The notes: generated by a model not told the origin, from the sequence alone. Positions 18,062 through 26,302 are shown, numbered from the stretch's first letter. The stretch: DNA of 64,000 nt from Polyangium jinanense (GCF_028435365.1 NZ_JAGTJJ010000037.1:1-64000); one strand, 5' to 3'. Made by a program: numbers and translations.

Positions 18062-18766
18062 CTAAGCGCTGCACAGCCACTGAAGCGCGTCGGCCAGTTC
18101 AGCCCGCCAAGGTTCGAACGCATGTGCTCCGTGAAACACGTGGTGCCTCACCTTGGCGCCGCTGGCTTTGAGCGCATCGACGGCGGATTGCACTCCGGCG
18201 ACCTGCGTGAACTCCTGGCGCATTCCCGTGGGTGGATGGGTGGCGTTGTCCTCGAGCTCCTGGTCGCCGACGCTGAGCCAGTGGCGGGAGCTGATCTTCG
18301 GGAATGCGCGTGCGAGGCTCGCGAACCGTTTGCGTTCCCACCAGAAGGAGCCGGATTGGCTCAGCGCGGACGAAAAGACGTGGGGATGGGTCAGGGTCAT
18401 GTGGGCGCTGGCGAGGCCGCTTAGGCTGAGACCGCAGACCAGATTTCTCTCGCCGCGGATGGTGCTCGCTCGGTTCCTGGCCCAGCGAACCAGGTCTTCG
18501 GAGATGAATCGAGCGAAGCGATCGTTGCAGACGAAGTCTTCGTGTCGCGACTGGGGGCCATTGCTCGGAACGAAGGCGAAGGACATCTGCGGAATGCGTT
18601 GACTTGCGATCAGCTCCTGGAGGATGGGCAGGGCGCCGACGCGCTCGAGATAGTATTCTCCGTCCAGGAACACGCAGAGCGGGTGCTCGGTCGCCTGGGG
18701 GCCGGCGATGAACCAGACGGTACGGGTGTAGTCTTTGCCTTCGACGACGACCTGCTCGGTGTTCAT
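18062..18766 (-). CDS. Enterochelin-esterase-like alpha/beta hydrolase
   Basis: 234 residues. The fold is the esterase-D/Fes-like alpha/beta hydrolase: HPLCVFLDGEYYLERVGALP, the nucleophile elbow NLVCGLSLSGLASAHMTLTH (G-x-S-x-S-G, Ser near residue 114), SSALSQSGSFWW, and a final HHVFHGAHAFEPWRAEL supplying His. Asp or Glu in the SVGDQELEDN segment may complete the triad. There is no signal peptide, so it is probably cytoplasmic. Substrates in this family include siderophores and other esters; none can be assigned here. It is convergent with the Cys-rich lipoprotein gene (24-bp gap). Confidence 0.87.
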   Translation of the reverse strand: MNTEQVVVEGKDYTRTVWFIAGPQATEHPLCVFLDGEYYLERVGALPILQELIASQRIPQMSFAFVPSNGPQSRHEDFVCNDRFARFISEDLVRWARNRASTIRGERNLVCGLSLSGLASAHMTLTHPHVFSSALSQSGSFWWERKRFASLARAFPKISSRHWLSVGDQELEDNATHPPTGMRQEFTQVAGVQSAVDALKASGAKVRHHVFHGAHAFEPWRAELADALQWLCSA

Positions 18767-18775
18767 GGGCCGATT

Positions 18776-18971
18776 CTACTGAGCCTCGCGCTCGAAGAGA
18801 AGCGTGGGCTCGTTCAGCGCACCAGCGTTTGCATTGCTAAGGAGCGGCTCGACGTCGCTCGCGAGCCTGGCCCTCGAACAGCGCGATCCCCGCCTCGGCG
18901 CGAAGGTCCTGCACACGGCGCCCGAACCGAATCTTGAACCCGCTTGCGCTTTTGGCCTTACGGGTTGCCAT
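18776..18971 (-). pseudogene. Decayed XRE-type helix-turn-helix regulator
   Basis: From the ATG at 18971 the frame reads MATRKAKSASGFKIRFGRR and VQDLRAEAGI, which fits the start of an XRE regulator, but it then loses similarity and stops after 45 residues. The neighbouring frame continues the expected pattern: LASDVEPLLSNANAGALNEP followed by TLLFEREAQ and a stop, close to the usual LSN-ERG-RNPTL segment. A frameshift near 18880 plus substitutions would explain this. An alternative is a chance resemblance in a short non-coding stretch. Confidence 0.45.
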
Positions 18972-19295
18972 GGTCCACCCCTTTCTGCGTCACGGGCCGG
19001 ACGTAGACCCGCCTCTCGGGTACGACACTCTCCCACAAAACGACAGCGCCCGAGTTACCTCGTGCCCGCTCGCGCATTGTTTGTCTCCTGAAGGGGCGAG
19101 CATCTCGCTCCCTTTCGGCACAAGCGACCCGCAGAAGGGGGCGATGGGCATGCTTCTCTGGGCGAGCGCAGCCCTTCGCCCTCTCCTGGGGGTCGTTTGT
19201 CGCCGATCTCAGGCGGCTGCGAGTCGAGGCGCCCTTCACGCGCGCACGCCATCGATTTGCCGTCGCCTCGGGTCGGCGACGCCAAACGGAGGAAC
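18972..19295. other. 324-bp gap with leader hairpins
   Basis: No gene is seen. It lies between the divergent XRE remnant and the plus-strand gene at 19296, so it should hold promoters. Two structures stand out: an imperfect stem at 19089-19114 (GAAGGGGCGAG / CTCGCTCCCTTTC) and a 7-bp stem CGTCGCC/GGCGACG at 19261-19281, 8 nt before the RBS of the next gene. Confidence 0.4.
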
Positions 19296-19916
19296 ATGAG
19301 CGCACGACACGACACTGACGACGACGCCGCGACGACCGTGATGGACCGTCCAGTGCTCCCGCCGCAAAGCGGCGTTCGTCCAAGCGTCGCATATTCAGAG
19401 CCGCCGCCTCGCGATACGGTCTTCGATCCCCCGTCGCTCCGGAGTCGTCTCGGGGCCCTCGCCCATGCCCTGTTCTACCGCGTTCGCGAGCGCTTTCGCG
19501 CTCGCCGTTTGTCGGATCAGCTCCCTCCGCTTCCGCCGTCGCGCTCCACGAGGTCTACCTTGGCCGCGGTGGGCGTTGTCCCGTACGACCAGCGCGGCGA
19601 ACAACTTCTCCTCGATATCGTGCGGGCGGACCCGATCTATCAGGAGGCCGCGATCCGCGTCGCGTATTACGCCTGTGCGCTGCGGAAGCAGGGCGCGGAT
19701 GCCCATGTCGAAGGGCTCCTCCACTTCGCGCTGCTACGGATGCGGGTGGACAACAACGGCTTCGTTTCGGTCGCGCGGCTGCGGGATAGGCTGCCAGAGA
19801 TATCGTTTTCGGGCGCGCTCGTGCCCGCCCTGCTTCGGCTGGAGAGAGCGGGCATCGTGTCTCTCTTGCCCGACCATGCCCGACCCGAGCGCGTACAACT
19901 CCGGGTCCCCCTTTGA
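19296..19916 (+). CDS. Hypothetical protein, possible winged-helix C-terminus
   Basis: 206 residues. The ATG at 19296 is chosen because CGGAGG precedes it by 4 nt; the frame is open further upstream but without coding character. Residues 1-85 are disordered and basic (RVRERFRARRLSDQLPPLPP). From about 115 a helical domain appears: ADPIYQEAAIRVAYYACALR, LLHFALLRMRVDNNGFVSVA, RLRDRLPEISFSGALVPALL, ending RLERAGIVSLLP, which resembles a winged-helix module. No family is recognised. It is 18 bp upstream of another orphan ORF and likely cotranscribed. Confidence 0.6.
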   Translation: MSARHDTDDDAATTVMDRPVLPPQSGVRPSVAYSEPPPRDTVFDPPSLRSRLGALAHALFYRVRERFRARRLSDQLPPLPPSRSTRSTLAAVGVVPYDQRGEQLLLDIVRADPIYQEAAIRVAYYACALRKQGADAHVEGLLHFALLRMRVDNNGFVSVARLRDRLPEISFSGALVPALLRLERAGIVSLLPDHARPERVQLRVPL

Positions 19917-19934
19917 AGCACAGGAGAGAGCAAC

Positions 19935-20330
19935 ATGAGCACGAAAACCACGAGCAGCACCAATAAGACCGACGAACCTGCGGAGTTGGCCACGGCGTTT
20001 GCGCTCGCCAGCGATGGCATTCTATATTTCGCATTCGAGAACGCTCCGCCGCCGGGCCGTTCGGTGTTCGTGGGCTATGCGCTGCGTGCCGACGAGGCCC
20101 AGAAGTTTGGCGTCGGGGGCTTGCTCCTCTGGGCAATCGTGCATCCGCTCGCGCTCGGGAGCGATGGGTGCATTTACGTCCGAGAGGGGCTCATCGACGC
20201 CGAGGGGCGAGACGTCTTCCGGGGCTTCGCCGCGACTCCCGAGGAAGCAACCCGCGCGGCCGAGGAACTACACCGTATCGCATCCAATGTCGTCGTCGAA
20301 GTCTTCGCGCGCAAGCGTGCCGCGGCATAG
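19935..20330 (+). CDS. Hypothetical protein
   Basis: 131 residues with a GGAGAG RBS. The N-terminus is Thr/Ser-rich (STKTTSSTNKTDEPAELATA). The body reads as one small alpha/beta domain: ASDGILYFAFENAPPPGRSV, GVGGLLLWAIVHPLALGSDG and PEEATRAAEELHRIASNVVV. There are no cysteines beyond one, no signal peptide and no known motif. It follows the 19296 gene closely. Function unknown. Confidence 0.55.
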   Translation: MSTKTTSSTNKTDEPAELATAFALASDGILYFAFENAPPPGRSVFVGYALRADEAQKFGVGGLLLWAIVHPLALGSDGCIYVREGLIDAEGRDVFRGFAATPEEATRAAEELHRIASNVVVEVFARKRAAA

Positions 20331-20381
20331 CCTGGTGCGAATCACGCCGGGCACGCCGTTTGCGGCTCCGGATGGTCGACG

Positions 20382-20623
20382 ATGACGCAGCGTAAATTCA
20401 TGGTTGAACTGCGGCCGTACGGCGAAGGCCAGCGCATCGGCCACGTGCGGCACGGTGAGAAGTTCATGGGGTTTAGCCGATACGTGCTGCCCCCCTTCAC
20501 GCCCGTTCCGACCTTGCAAGAGGCTGCCGCGCTGATCTTCGGGCAGTACCGAAGGCTCGTCGTCAACTGGACGAGGAGCCCGATCCGGAGCTGGCGCGGC
20601 GTTATGCCGAGGGCGAGATGTAA
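20382..20623 (+). pseudogene. Hypothetical gene with probable frameshift
   Basis: The frame from the ATG at 20382 looks coding for about 56 residues (MTQRKFMVELRPYGEGQRIG; YVLPPFTPVPTLQEAAALIF). After QYRR it turns into arginine/serine-rich shadow sequence. The adjacent frame then reads RRQLDEEPDPELARRYAEGE and M before a TAA at 20621-20623, which is typical coding composition. One indel near 20555-20565 would give a complete protein of about 80 residues. That stop lies directly against the stop of the minus-strand fragment at 20624. Confidence 0.5.
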
Positions 20624-20811
20624 TTACGTCGGGGGCTCGTGCATCCTGCGCGCTTCGAGGTCTTTCCGAAGCTTTCGGCGCTCGCCCTTCGGCAGCTTGC
20701 GGGCGAGATCCGCGATACGGTCCAACTCGTCGTCTGCCGGGAAGGCAAGAAGTGGAATTACCCGAGCCCCTTCGGACTCGGCCAGCCGGAGAGCGCCGAG
20801 CCGGGCCTGCA
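20624..20811 (-). pseudogene. 3' stump of a minus-strand gene, unknown function
   Basis: On the minus strand the last ~62 codons read like a real protein C-terminus: RLGALRLAESEGARVIPLLA, then FPADDELDRIADLARKLPKG and ERRKLRKDLEARRMHEP, ending at a TAA (20624-20626). Upstream of about 20811 the frame loses coding character exactly where the plus-strand thaumatin-like fragment begins. The 5' part of the gene therefore seems to have been replaced. Function unknown. Confidence 0.45.
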
Positions 20812-20934
20812 CCCAAGTACGTGGCCGCGATGCGCGTGATGTGTCCGAGCGCGTACAGCTATTCGTACGACGACAAAAACGGGCTGCATCAATGCTCTTC
20901 GGATACGGGGTTCGAGGTCGTCTTCTGCCCGTGA
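20806..20934 (+). pseudogene. C-terminal fragment of a thaumatin-like protein
   Basis: The plus strand encodes PKYVAAMRVMCPSAYSYSYD, then DKNGLHQCSSDTGFEVVFCP and a stop at 20932. This matches the conserved end of thaumatin-family proteins: CP-x-AYSY-x-YDD, a Cys in the middle and a terminal FCP, all three disulfide cysteines included. Nothing resembling the preceding ~150-200 residues is found upstream. This is a 3' gene remnant of about 43 codons. Confidence 0.7.
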
Positions 20935-21041
20935 GCCGAGCCTCCGCGAGCTCCACGGCAAGCGTTATGAGCGTTGACGTACGGTGATCGAGCGTGCGAG
21001 CATCGCGACTGCCGCGCCGGGCGGTGCGGTAACAGGTGGTC

Positions 21042-21644
21042 ATGGCATCCGGATCTCGCAGCGCGACCATGCTCGCCGGCACCGGCGTGGCGCTCGCGCT
21101 GGCTGCGGCGTGCGCGGGGCCGCCGTCGCAACGGGGACAGGTGTTGCGCTCGTTCCGACAAACCGTGGCCGACGATCTCGGCGGGGTGGTGACGTCGCCG
21201 GCGCTCGACTGCGGTGAGGTCGCGAGCTCGTACGACGAGCTCGTCCAGCACGACAGCGAGCCCCGGCGCTGCCTCGCCCGTGCGTTCCGCGCCTGCCAAC
21301 CAGCGCGCGTGGATGGCTCGTACGACGGCGTCGATAGCGGGCCGTTTTACTGGTCAGCGGTCGTCACCACGCGTGCCGACAAGGGGGGGTGCGAGGTTCG
21401 TTATTACGAAGACGTGCGCCTCGATACCTATGGTGATCGGTCGATCACGCGGTACCGTTGCGGTGACCCCGCCCCCGAGACCGGCGCGAGCGCGACCAGG
21501 GGCTCGTGCGAGCTGGTCTGGAAAGAGCGACACGTGCTCTGCAGGGAGTATGCAGGCGAGGCGACGGCGCCGGGGGCCCGTCAGATGACGTGCGTGGAGC
21601 TACCGGCCGACGTTCGATGGTCGGGCCAGTCACCTCGACCGTGA
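21042..21644 (+). CDS. Small lipoprotein, unknown function
   Basis: 200 residues from the ATG at 21042, preceded by AGGTGG. The signal MLAGTGVALALAAAC ends in lipobox A-A-A-C. The mature part has about 10 cysteines and short beta-like segments (GPFYWSAVVTTRADKGGCEV, YYEDVRLDTYGDRSITRYRC). No family is recognised. It is the only intact-looking gene between the thaumatin fragment and the HD-GHKL gene. Confidence 0.6.
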   Translation: MASGSRSATMLAGTGVALALAAACAGPPSQRGQVLRSFRQTVADDLGGVVTSPALDCGEVASSYDELVQHDSEPRRCLARAFRACQPARVDGSYDGVDSGPFYWSAVVTTRADKGGCEVRYYEDVRLDTYGDRSITRYRCGDPAPETGASATRGSCELVWKERHVLCREYAGEATAPGARQMTCVELPADVRWSGQSPRP

Positions 21645-22122
21645 TGATCTGGCCCGGCCGATTGCATAAGACCGGCTCGTCGAGGTTGACGCGCGCGCAC
21701 CTTGCGCGCGGGCTCGTTCAGCGTGCTCAGCGCAGGTGCTCGACCCGCGAGCCGAAGTCCCTCAGGCGCTCCATCACGTACGCGGGGGCCGGTTCGCCGA
21801 CCCGCGCAGGATCCGGTTCGCCGACCCCGGCAGGATCCGATTGGGCTCTTGGGCGCCGGCCCTCTGCCGTTCGTCATCCTCCTGGCCATGATATTCTTCC
21901 TGCCCTTCGCGCTTCGACGTCGTCGGAAATAAAGGGGGACCCGGAGCGTCGCGGCGACGACGAGCAGGATGCCCCATCGTCGGAGCCCCCCAAGCCGCCG
22001 CAGAACCCTCACCGTCGGACAGGCGTGAACCCACGGCAGGGGGGCCTCCCCCTGCGGTAAGCCGTGCCCAACTCGGAGATGGTGACTGGACGTACCCGTC
22101 GAGGGTATCCTGGAACCGTCAG
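21645..22122. other. 478-bp gap with hairpins and one doubtful small ORF
   Basis: Contains a perfect CGCGCGCA-CCT-TGCGCGCG palindrome (21692-21710), a possible terminator for the lipoprotein gene. A 21-24-bp direct repeat around 21790-21840 (GGTTCGCCGACCC-type units) is followed by a plus-strand reading frame ending at 21932 with a membrane-like tail (PLPFVILLAMIFFLPFAL, RRRRK). That tail could be a small membrane protein or a remnant of a C-terminal sorting signal; its start is unclear. A second hairpin, GCAGGGGG-GCCT-CCCCCTGC (22036-22055), lies 67 bp before the next gene. Confidence 0.4.
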
Positions 22123-25100
22123 ATGAAGATCCCGCCTCACCTCGAAAAGCTCCTCGACAAGGACCAGCGTCTCCACGGCGTCGTGTTGCAGACGCTAGGC
22201 GTCTTCGAGCTTTGGCTCAAGGACAACAAGGTTGTCTTCTTCCCGGAGTACACCGACCATGGCCCTGAGCATGTGGAGAGCGTGATGCACGGGGCAGAGG
22301 CGCTCATCCGTGAGGAAGCCTGGCCGCACCTCACGGCGCAGGACGCGGCCACGCTCCTCCTTGCCATCCTGCTCCACGACTGCGCCATGCACCTGAGCGA
22401 GGATGGGTTTCTCGCCCTCGTGTCCGCAGGAGCGCCATGGAAGCCGCGGGGGCGCCTCTTTCTAGACAGAATGGGCGATCATCCCTGGCCGCGACTCTGG
22501 CAGGAGTTTCTGCGTGAAGCTGCGCGCTTCGATGAGGGCAAGCTCCGCTCGCTTTTCGGTGACACCGAGCCCGCGCGGAACCCGGATACAGACTGGAAGA
22601 AGTGGACTTACCGCGATCGTCTCCTCATCGGCGAATTTATGCGCCGCCACCACGCCCGGCTCGCGCACGAGATCGCGCTGCTCGGCATCCCTGGACCAGG
22701 GATCGATCGTCTGGGATTTGCGCAGATGGACGAGTGGCTCAGGGATTTAGCGGGCTTTGTCGCGCGCAGCCACAACCTTGACCTGCGTGCCAGTGCAGAC
22801 CTCATGCCCAAGAACGGACGGCGGAACTACCGCGAGGTCCATGCTCCGTTTGCGATGGCCGTTCTACGGATCGCCGACTACCTTGAAATCGAGGCGCCCC
22901 GCGCACCCCGCGAGTTGCTCCGCGTGCGCAGTCTGAAAAGCCCGATCTCGCAGGCCGAGTGGCGCAAACACGAAGCGGTGGTGCACGTTCGCCAGGATGA
23001 AGCGGATCCAGAGGCGCTCTTCGTCGATGCAGAACCAACGGACGTCAAGACGTTCCTAGGGCTCAGGCGGCTCTTCCAGGGGATCCAGGCGGAGCTGGAT
23101 GCGTGCTGGGCCGTGCTGGGTGAGGTCTACGGTGCGGATACACGGCTGCGCGAACTTGGGCTGCGTGTGCGACGTCTTCGTTCCACCCTCGATGACGTCG
23201 CAGCCTTCGGCAAGACCGTGGATTACCTGCCCGTGGATGCGAGGTTTCGGGTCTCGGGCGGAGAGGTTTTGAAACTTCTGGTGGGACCGCTTTACGAGGA
23301 AGAGCCTGCTTTTGGGGTGCGGGAGCTAATGCAGAACGCGGTGGATGCGTGCCGGGAGAGGGAAGATTACCAGCGTCAGAACCCGGACAGGCGGATCGAC
23401 TTGCCGGAACTCGAGGCAGACGTCGTCGTACTGCTGGAGGACAACGACGACGGCACGGGGTGGCTGACGGTCGAGGACCGGGGAATTGGTATGAGCCCGG
23501 ATGTCGTGCAGAAGTACTTCCTCACGGCTGGGGCGTCCTTCCGCAACAGCGAGGCATGGCACCGGCAGCATGACGATGAAAGTGGAACCCCGCGCGTGCT
23601 TCGAGCGGGACGGTTCGGGGTGGGGGCGCTGGCGGCATTTCTGCTCGGGGACGAGATGGAGGTTACCACGCGTCATGTGGAGGAAGACCGAGGGGTCGCG
23701 TTCACAGCACGGTTGGACGAGCCGGCGATCGAGCTGCGATGGTGTGAGCGGAAGCCTGGGACGACAGTTCGCGTGAGGATCTCGAATAGCGAAGTCATGG
23801 ATAGACTGCTGAGTCGAGCCGAGGGTGAGTCGTGGGATTGGTACTGGCTTGAGCGGCCCACTCTTGTCAGGAAAATCCTACTGCGCAACGAGTACGAGAG
23901 CTACCCCAATTCAGTGGGCCCTACGGATGGCGAGGTTGTATTGAAGCGCAGGTTGATACCATTGCATGGCGCTCCCCTCCCACTCTACTGGATAAGGACG
24001 TGTCACCCCGACTTCGATGACATCCAATACACCTGGAACGAGGGCGGCCACGGCACGTATGTACACAATGGATTCGTGCTTCGCGAGCCTTATAGCGCTG
24101 ACCTCACCAGCGACGACTATCAACATCTATGGTACGGATACGGATGGTCGGAATTTATACGCCGTCCACGAATCTCCATTTTCGATCGCACCAACAAGAT
24201 GCCAGTAAACCTTGTCCGGACTGGGCTATCAACGGGCGATACACCGGTTGATGCAGTCGTATTGCAATCCGTTTGCCGGGATATCCTAGGTGCTCTGCTC
24301 GTCAGGACTCCAGCTGTGCCGAACGAGATGATACCTCTGGTTATCGCAGATCGGTTTCGCGCTGGCTTGCATCCGAGCATAGGAACAAAGATGTTCGGAT
24401 GGAGCTGGCTGTGGTGGAGTCAGGCCGGCATCGGGCTTGCGGACGGCGCTATGGCGAGCCAGATCGCAATGCATCCCATCTGCTTCGCTCCTATCTTTCG
24501 AGGAACCGATCGCATGCCCGCAGTGTCGTGGGTTTGGCAGGTGCTCAAGACTGAATGTGTCGTCGAGCTTCAAGGGTTCAAGCACGACAGTCGCGAAGAT
24601 CTACACAATATAATGGCCCAATGGATGGTAATGTTCCATGATCCACTGGCTGTCGTCGATGATAAGCCCTTCGAACGAGGTCCGGATATCTTCGGCCCCT
24701 TCAGCCTCCTCACGCCACGCTCCACCCTGCTCATCGTCTGTCGCGCTCTGTGGGAAGCATGGCGCGCGATCGATCCTCGCCCCGAAACCATCCAGTACGC
24801 TTCAGTGGGCGAGCACTGGGTTCTTGAGTGGACTGGTGAAGACAACCGCAAGCTCCTCGACCTTGAACGCCTTGCCACCATCGTTCCCGAGGGCATAGAG
24901 AACCCCATCGGCATCTGGTTCGATTGCGAGGGACCCAACGAGGACCTACCCGACGAGGACATGATTATGAGCCCTTTGGCGGAGGCGTGGGAGGACATCA
25001 TCCGTCACCCCGTCATCCCCTGGGACGAGGCGGAGCGCCGCGCACTCCTGCCGCATGCTTACAGCGAACTATCAGAGGAGATTACCCGGTGGGAGGCGGT

Positions 25101-25179
25101 TACGAAGCTGGAGCAGGAGCAGGAGGCAGGCGGTCGAGAGCGAAGCGATCGAGCTGTGACTCGCCGTCAGTCGACGTAA
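22123..25179 (+). CDS. HD domain-GHKL (Hsp90-like) ATPase fusion protein
   Basis: 1018 residues. The N-terminal HD-type phosphohydrolase domain has H46 and H50 (TDHGPEH) and the HD pair at 85-86 (LLAILLHDCAMH). The GHKL ATPase domain follows with the N-box ELMQNAVDA (401-409), G1 box VEDRGIGM (450-457), the lid region KYFLTAGASFRNSE and G2 box GRFGVGALAAF (about 496-506), all Hsp90/MutL-like rather than histidine-kinase-like. The final 450 residues are unrecognised and rich in Trp/Tyr (YGYGWSEFIRRPRISIFDR). No signal or membrane segment is seen. The part at 23,800-24,700 is visibly richer in A/T and rare codons than its neighbours. It stands alone on its strand among gene fragments. A defence or stress role is inference. 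Confidence 0.85.
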   Translation: MKIPPHLEKLLDKDQRLHGVVLQTLGVFELWLKDNKVVFFPEYTDHGPEHVESVMHGAEALIREEAWPHLTAQDAATLLLAILLHDCAMHLSEDGFLALVSAGAPWKPRGRLFLDRMGDHPWPRLWQEFLREAARFDEGKLRSLFGDTEPARNPDTDWKKWTYRDRLLIGEFMRRHHARLAHEIALLGIPGPGIDRLGFAQMDEWLRDLAGFVARSHNLDLRASADLMPKNGRRNYREVHAPFAMAVLRIADYLEIEAPRAPRELLRVRSLKSPISQAEWRKHEAVVHVRQDEADPEALFVDAEPTDVKTFLGLRRLFQGIQAELDACWAVLGEVYGADTRLRELGLRVRRLRSTLDDVAAFGKTVDYLPVDARFRVSGGEVLKLLVGPLYEEEPAFGVRELMQNAVDACREREDYQRQNPDRRIDLPELEADVVVLLEDNDDGTGWLTVEDRGIGMSPDVVQKYFLTAGASFRNSEAWHRQHDDESGTPRVLRAGRFGVGALAAFLLGDEMEVTTRHVEEDRGVAFTARLDEPAIELRWCERKPGTTVRVRISNSEVMDRLLSRAEGESWDWYWLERPTLVRKILLRNEYESYPNSVGPTDGEVVLKRRLIPLHGAPLPLYWIRTCHPDFDDIQYTWNEGGHGTYVHNGFVLREPYSADLTSDDYQHLWYGYGWSEFIRRPRISIFDRTNKMPVNLVRTGLSTGDTPVDAVVLQSVCRDILGALLVRTPAVPNEMIPLVIADRFRAGLHPSIGTKMFGWSWLWWSQAGIGLADGAMASQIAMHPICFAPIFRGTDRMPAVSWVWQVLKTECVVELQGFKHDSREDLHNIMAQWMVMFHDPLAVVDDKPFERGPDIFGPFSLLTPRSTLLIVCRALWEAWRAIDPRPETIQYASVGEHWVLEWTGEDNRKLLDLERLATIVPEGIENPIGIWFDCEGPNEDLPDEDMIMSPLAEAWEDIIRHPVIPWDEAERRALLPHAYSELSEEITRWEAVTKLEQEQEAGGRERSDRAVTRRQST

Positions 25180-25372
25180 ACCCGCGCAACCGCCAGCCCA
25201 GAGCCGCGCGGCCCTGGGGGAAGATCGAGAGCCAGGGTGTTTTGGAAGCAGCCCTTGTCCCTGCTTGTAACGAGGACGGGGGTCTGTCCCGAGGCCCTTC
25301 GACCCTCGGAGACGAGGGGCGCCCGCCGCTGCGGGCCCCCTCGCTCCCGAGGGACCCCGCCAGCGCAGGAAC

Positions 25373-25606
25373 CTACCGGCGCTGGATGGCGTGGAGCACC
25401 TTGCCGACGGCATCGTGCGCGGCTCGCGCGGCGGCCATGCTTTCGTCGGCGTCCGACAGCAGTGCCAGAAGCCTTTCAGCCGCGTCGTGAGCCACCGCCG
25501 CGGCTTCGACATCGCCCAAAGCCGCGGCCGTGACCTCTCCCTGGACGAGGACGGCGAGAAGGGTCCTGCGTGGGTCGGCTCCAGGGATGCCCCAAAGGGC
25601 GGCCAC
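25373..25606 (-). CDS. Short hypothetical protein or 3' gene remnant
   Basis: From a GTG at 25606 the minus strand encodes 77 helical residues: VAALWGIPGADPRRTLLAVL, VQGEVTAAALGDVEAAAVAH, DAAERLLALLSDADESMAAA. It has clear coding character in its last 80-100 codons, but no ATG and no good RBS upstream. It may be the tail of a larger lost gene. The frame is open for 1.5 kb upstream only because of base composition. The gap between it and the HD-GHKL stop (25180-25372) holds no recognised feature. Confidence 0.4.
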   Translation of the reverse strand: MAALWGIPGADPRRTLLAVLVQGEVTAAALGDVEAAAVAHDAAERLLALLSDADESMAAARAAHDAVGKVLHAIQRR

Positions 25607-25720
25607 GGAGTCTGAAGTGGCACCAACACGCGCCAACGGTGCCGATCCGTCGTCATCAGGACGCGGATCCAGCAGGTTACGCCGGGTCAGGGGTGCTAGA
25701 ACCGTTCTCGGGGGGTGAAT

Positions 25721-25821
25721 CGGCCGGGCTTCGCCTGGCCGAGAGGGGGACGCGAGGCGTCCCCCTCGGGACAAAAGAGCTAGGACCTCGAGCGGTTGCA
25801 AACCGATCGGTGTCCTAGCTC
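25721..25821 (+). repeat. Array of three hairpins
   Basis: Three palindromes lie in a row: CGGCCGGGC/GCCTGGCCG (25721-25741, one mismatch), GAGGGGGACGC-GAG-GCGTCCCCCTC (25743-25767, perfect) and GAGCTAGGAC/GTCCTAGCTC (25777-25821, perfect). The last loop contains another small palindrome, CGGTT-GCA-AACCG. They fill the space before the STAS-like gene. Terminator use or a decayed repeat element are both possible. Confidence 0.6.
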
Positions 25822-25891
25822 CGGACCTTCCGGGAGAGCCGCCGAGGTCGCCATTGGCTGGACGGGGCGCCTCCTGTAGCATCGAGGGCCG

Positions 25892-26302
25892 ATGAAGGTC
25901 CTTTCGCGCGGAACGGTCATGGAGGGCGGACGCGCCGCATTCGAGGTCGTGGCGGCCCAGGATGACGAGGCTCGCCTCGTGCTGACGTTCGTAGGCCCCC
26001 TCCATCTCCACTACCGTGATCCTTCCCTGCGGATCTTCCTCGACGAGCTCGGCCGGATCCTGGCGAAGTGCTCCTTTGCATCGATCCGGATGGACTTCAC
26101 GCAGATGCCGTTTTGCAACGACGCAGGCGTCTACGCCCTCATGGATATCCTGGACGCCGTTTACGAAAGCGTCCCGGGCCCCGTCACCGTCCGCCGCATC
26201 GCGGGCGACGACTGGCAAGTCGATGCCTTGCGGGTCTTGCTCAACCTGGACGAGACGGCCAACGCCGCGAGGACGACGTTCGAGGACGTGGAGCGAGCCT
26301 GA
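25892..26302 (+). CDS. STAS-like small regulatory protein
   Basis: 136 residues. The pattern of alternating strands and helices resembles STAS/SpoIIAA-type domains: EARLVLTFVGPLHLHYRDPS, LRIFLDELGRILAKCSFASI, RMDFTQMPFCNDAGVYALMD and ILDAVYESVPGPVTVRRIAG. The FCNDAGVYALMDIL segment sits where anti-anti-sigma factors carry the phosphorylatable Ser/Thr, but here there is no clear Ser at that place. A signalling-adaptor role is therefore plausible but unproven. Confidence 0.6.
   Translation: MKVLSRGTVMEGGRAAFEVVAAQDDEARLVLTFVGPLHLHYRDPSLRIFLDELGRILAKCSFASIRMDFTQMPFCNDAGVYALMDILDAVYESVPGPVTVRRIAGDDWQVDALRVLLNLDETANAARTTFEDVERA

Noticed and set aside
14671..19084. A shared 14-mer (CGCGCATTGTTTGT) upstream of the sigma gene at 14688 and in the gap at 19071-19084, as a regulatory site
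   Set aside because: Matches of this length are expected by chance in 64 kb, and the positions relative to starts differ.
20624..20987. Long extension of the 20382 frame to 201 residues
   Set aside because: After residue ~57 the composition becomes Arg/Ser-rich, while the neighbouring frame and the opposite strand show better coding character.
25180..25372. Gene between the HD-GHKL gene and the minus-strand remnant
   Set aside because: Short frames exist on both strands but none has an RBS, a start and coding composition together.
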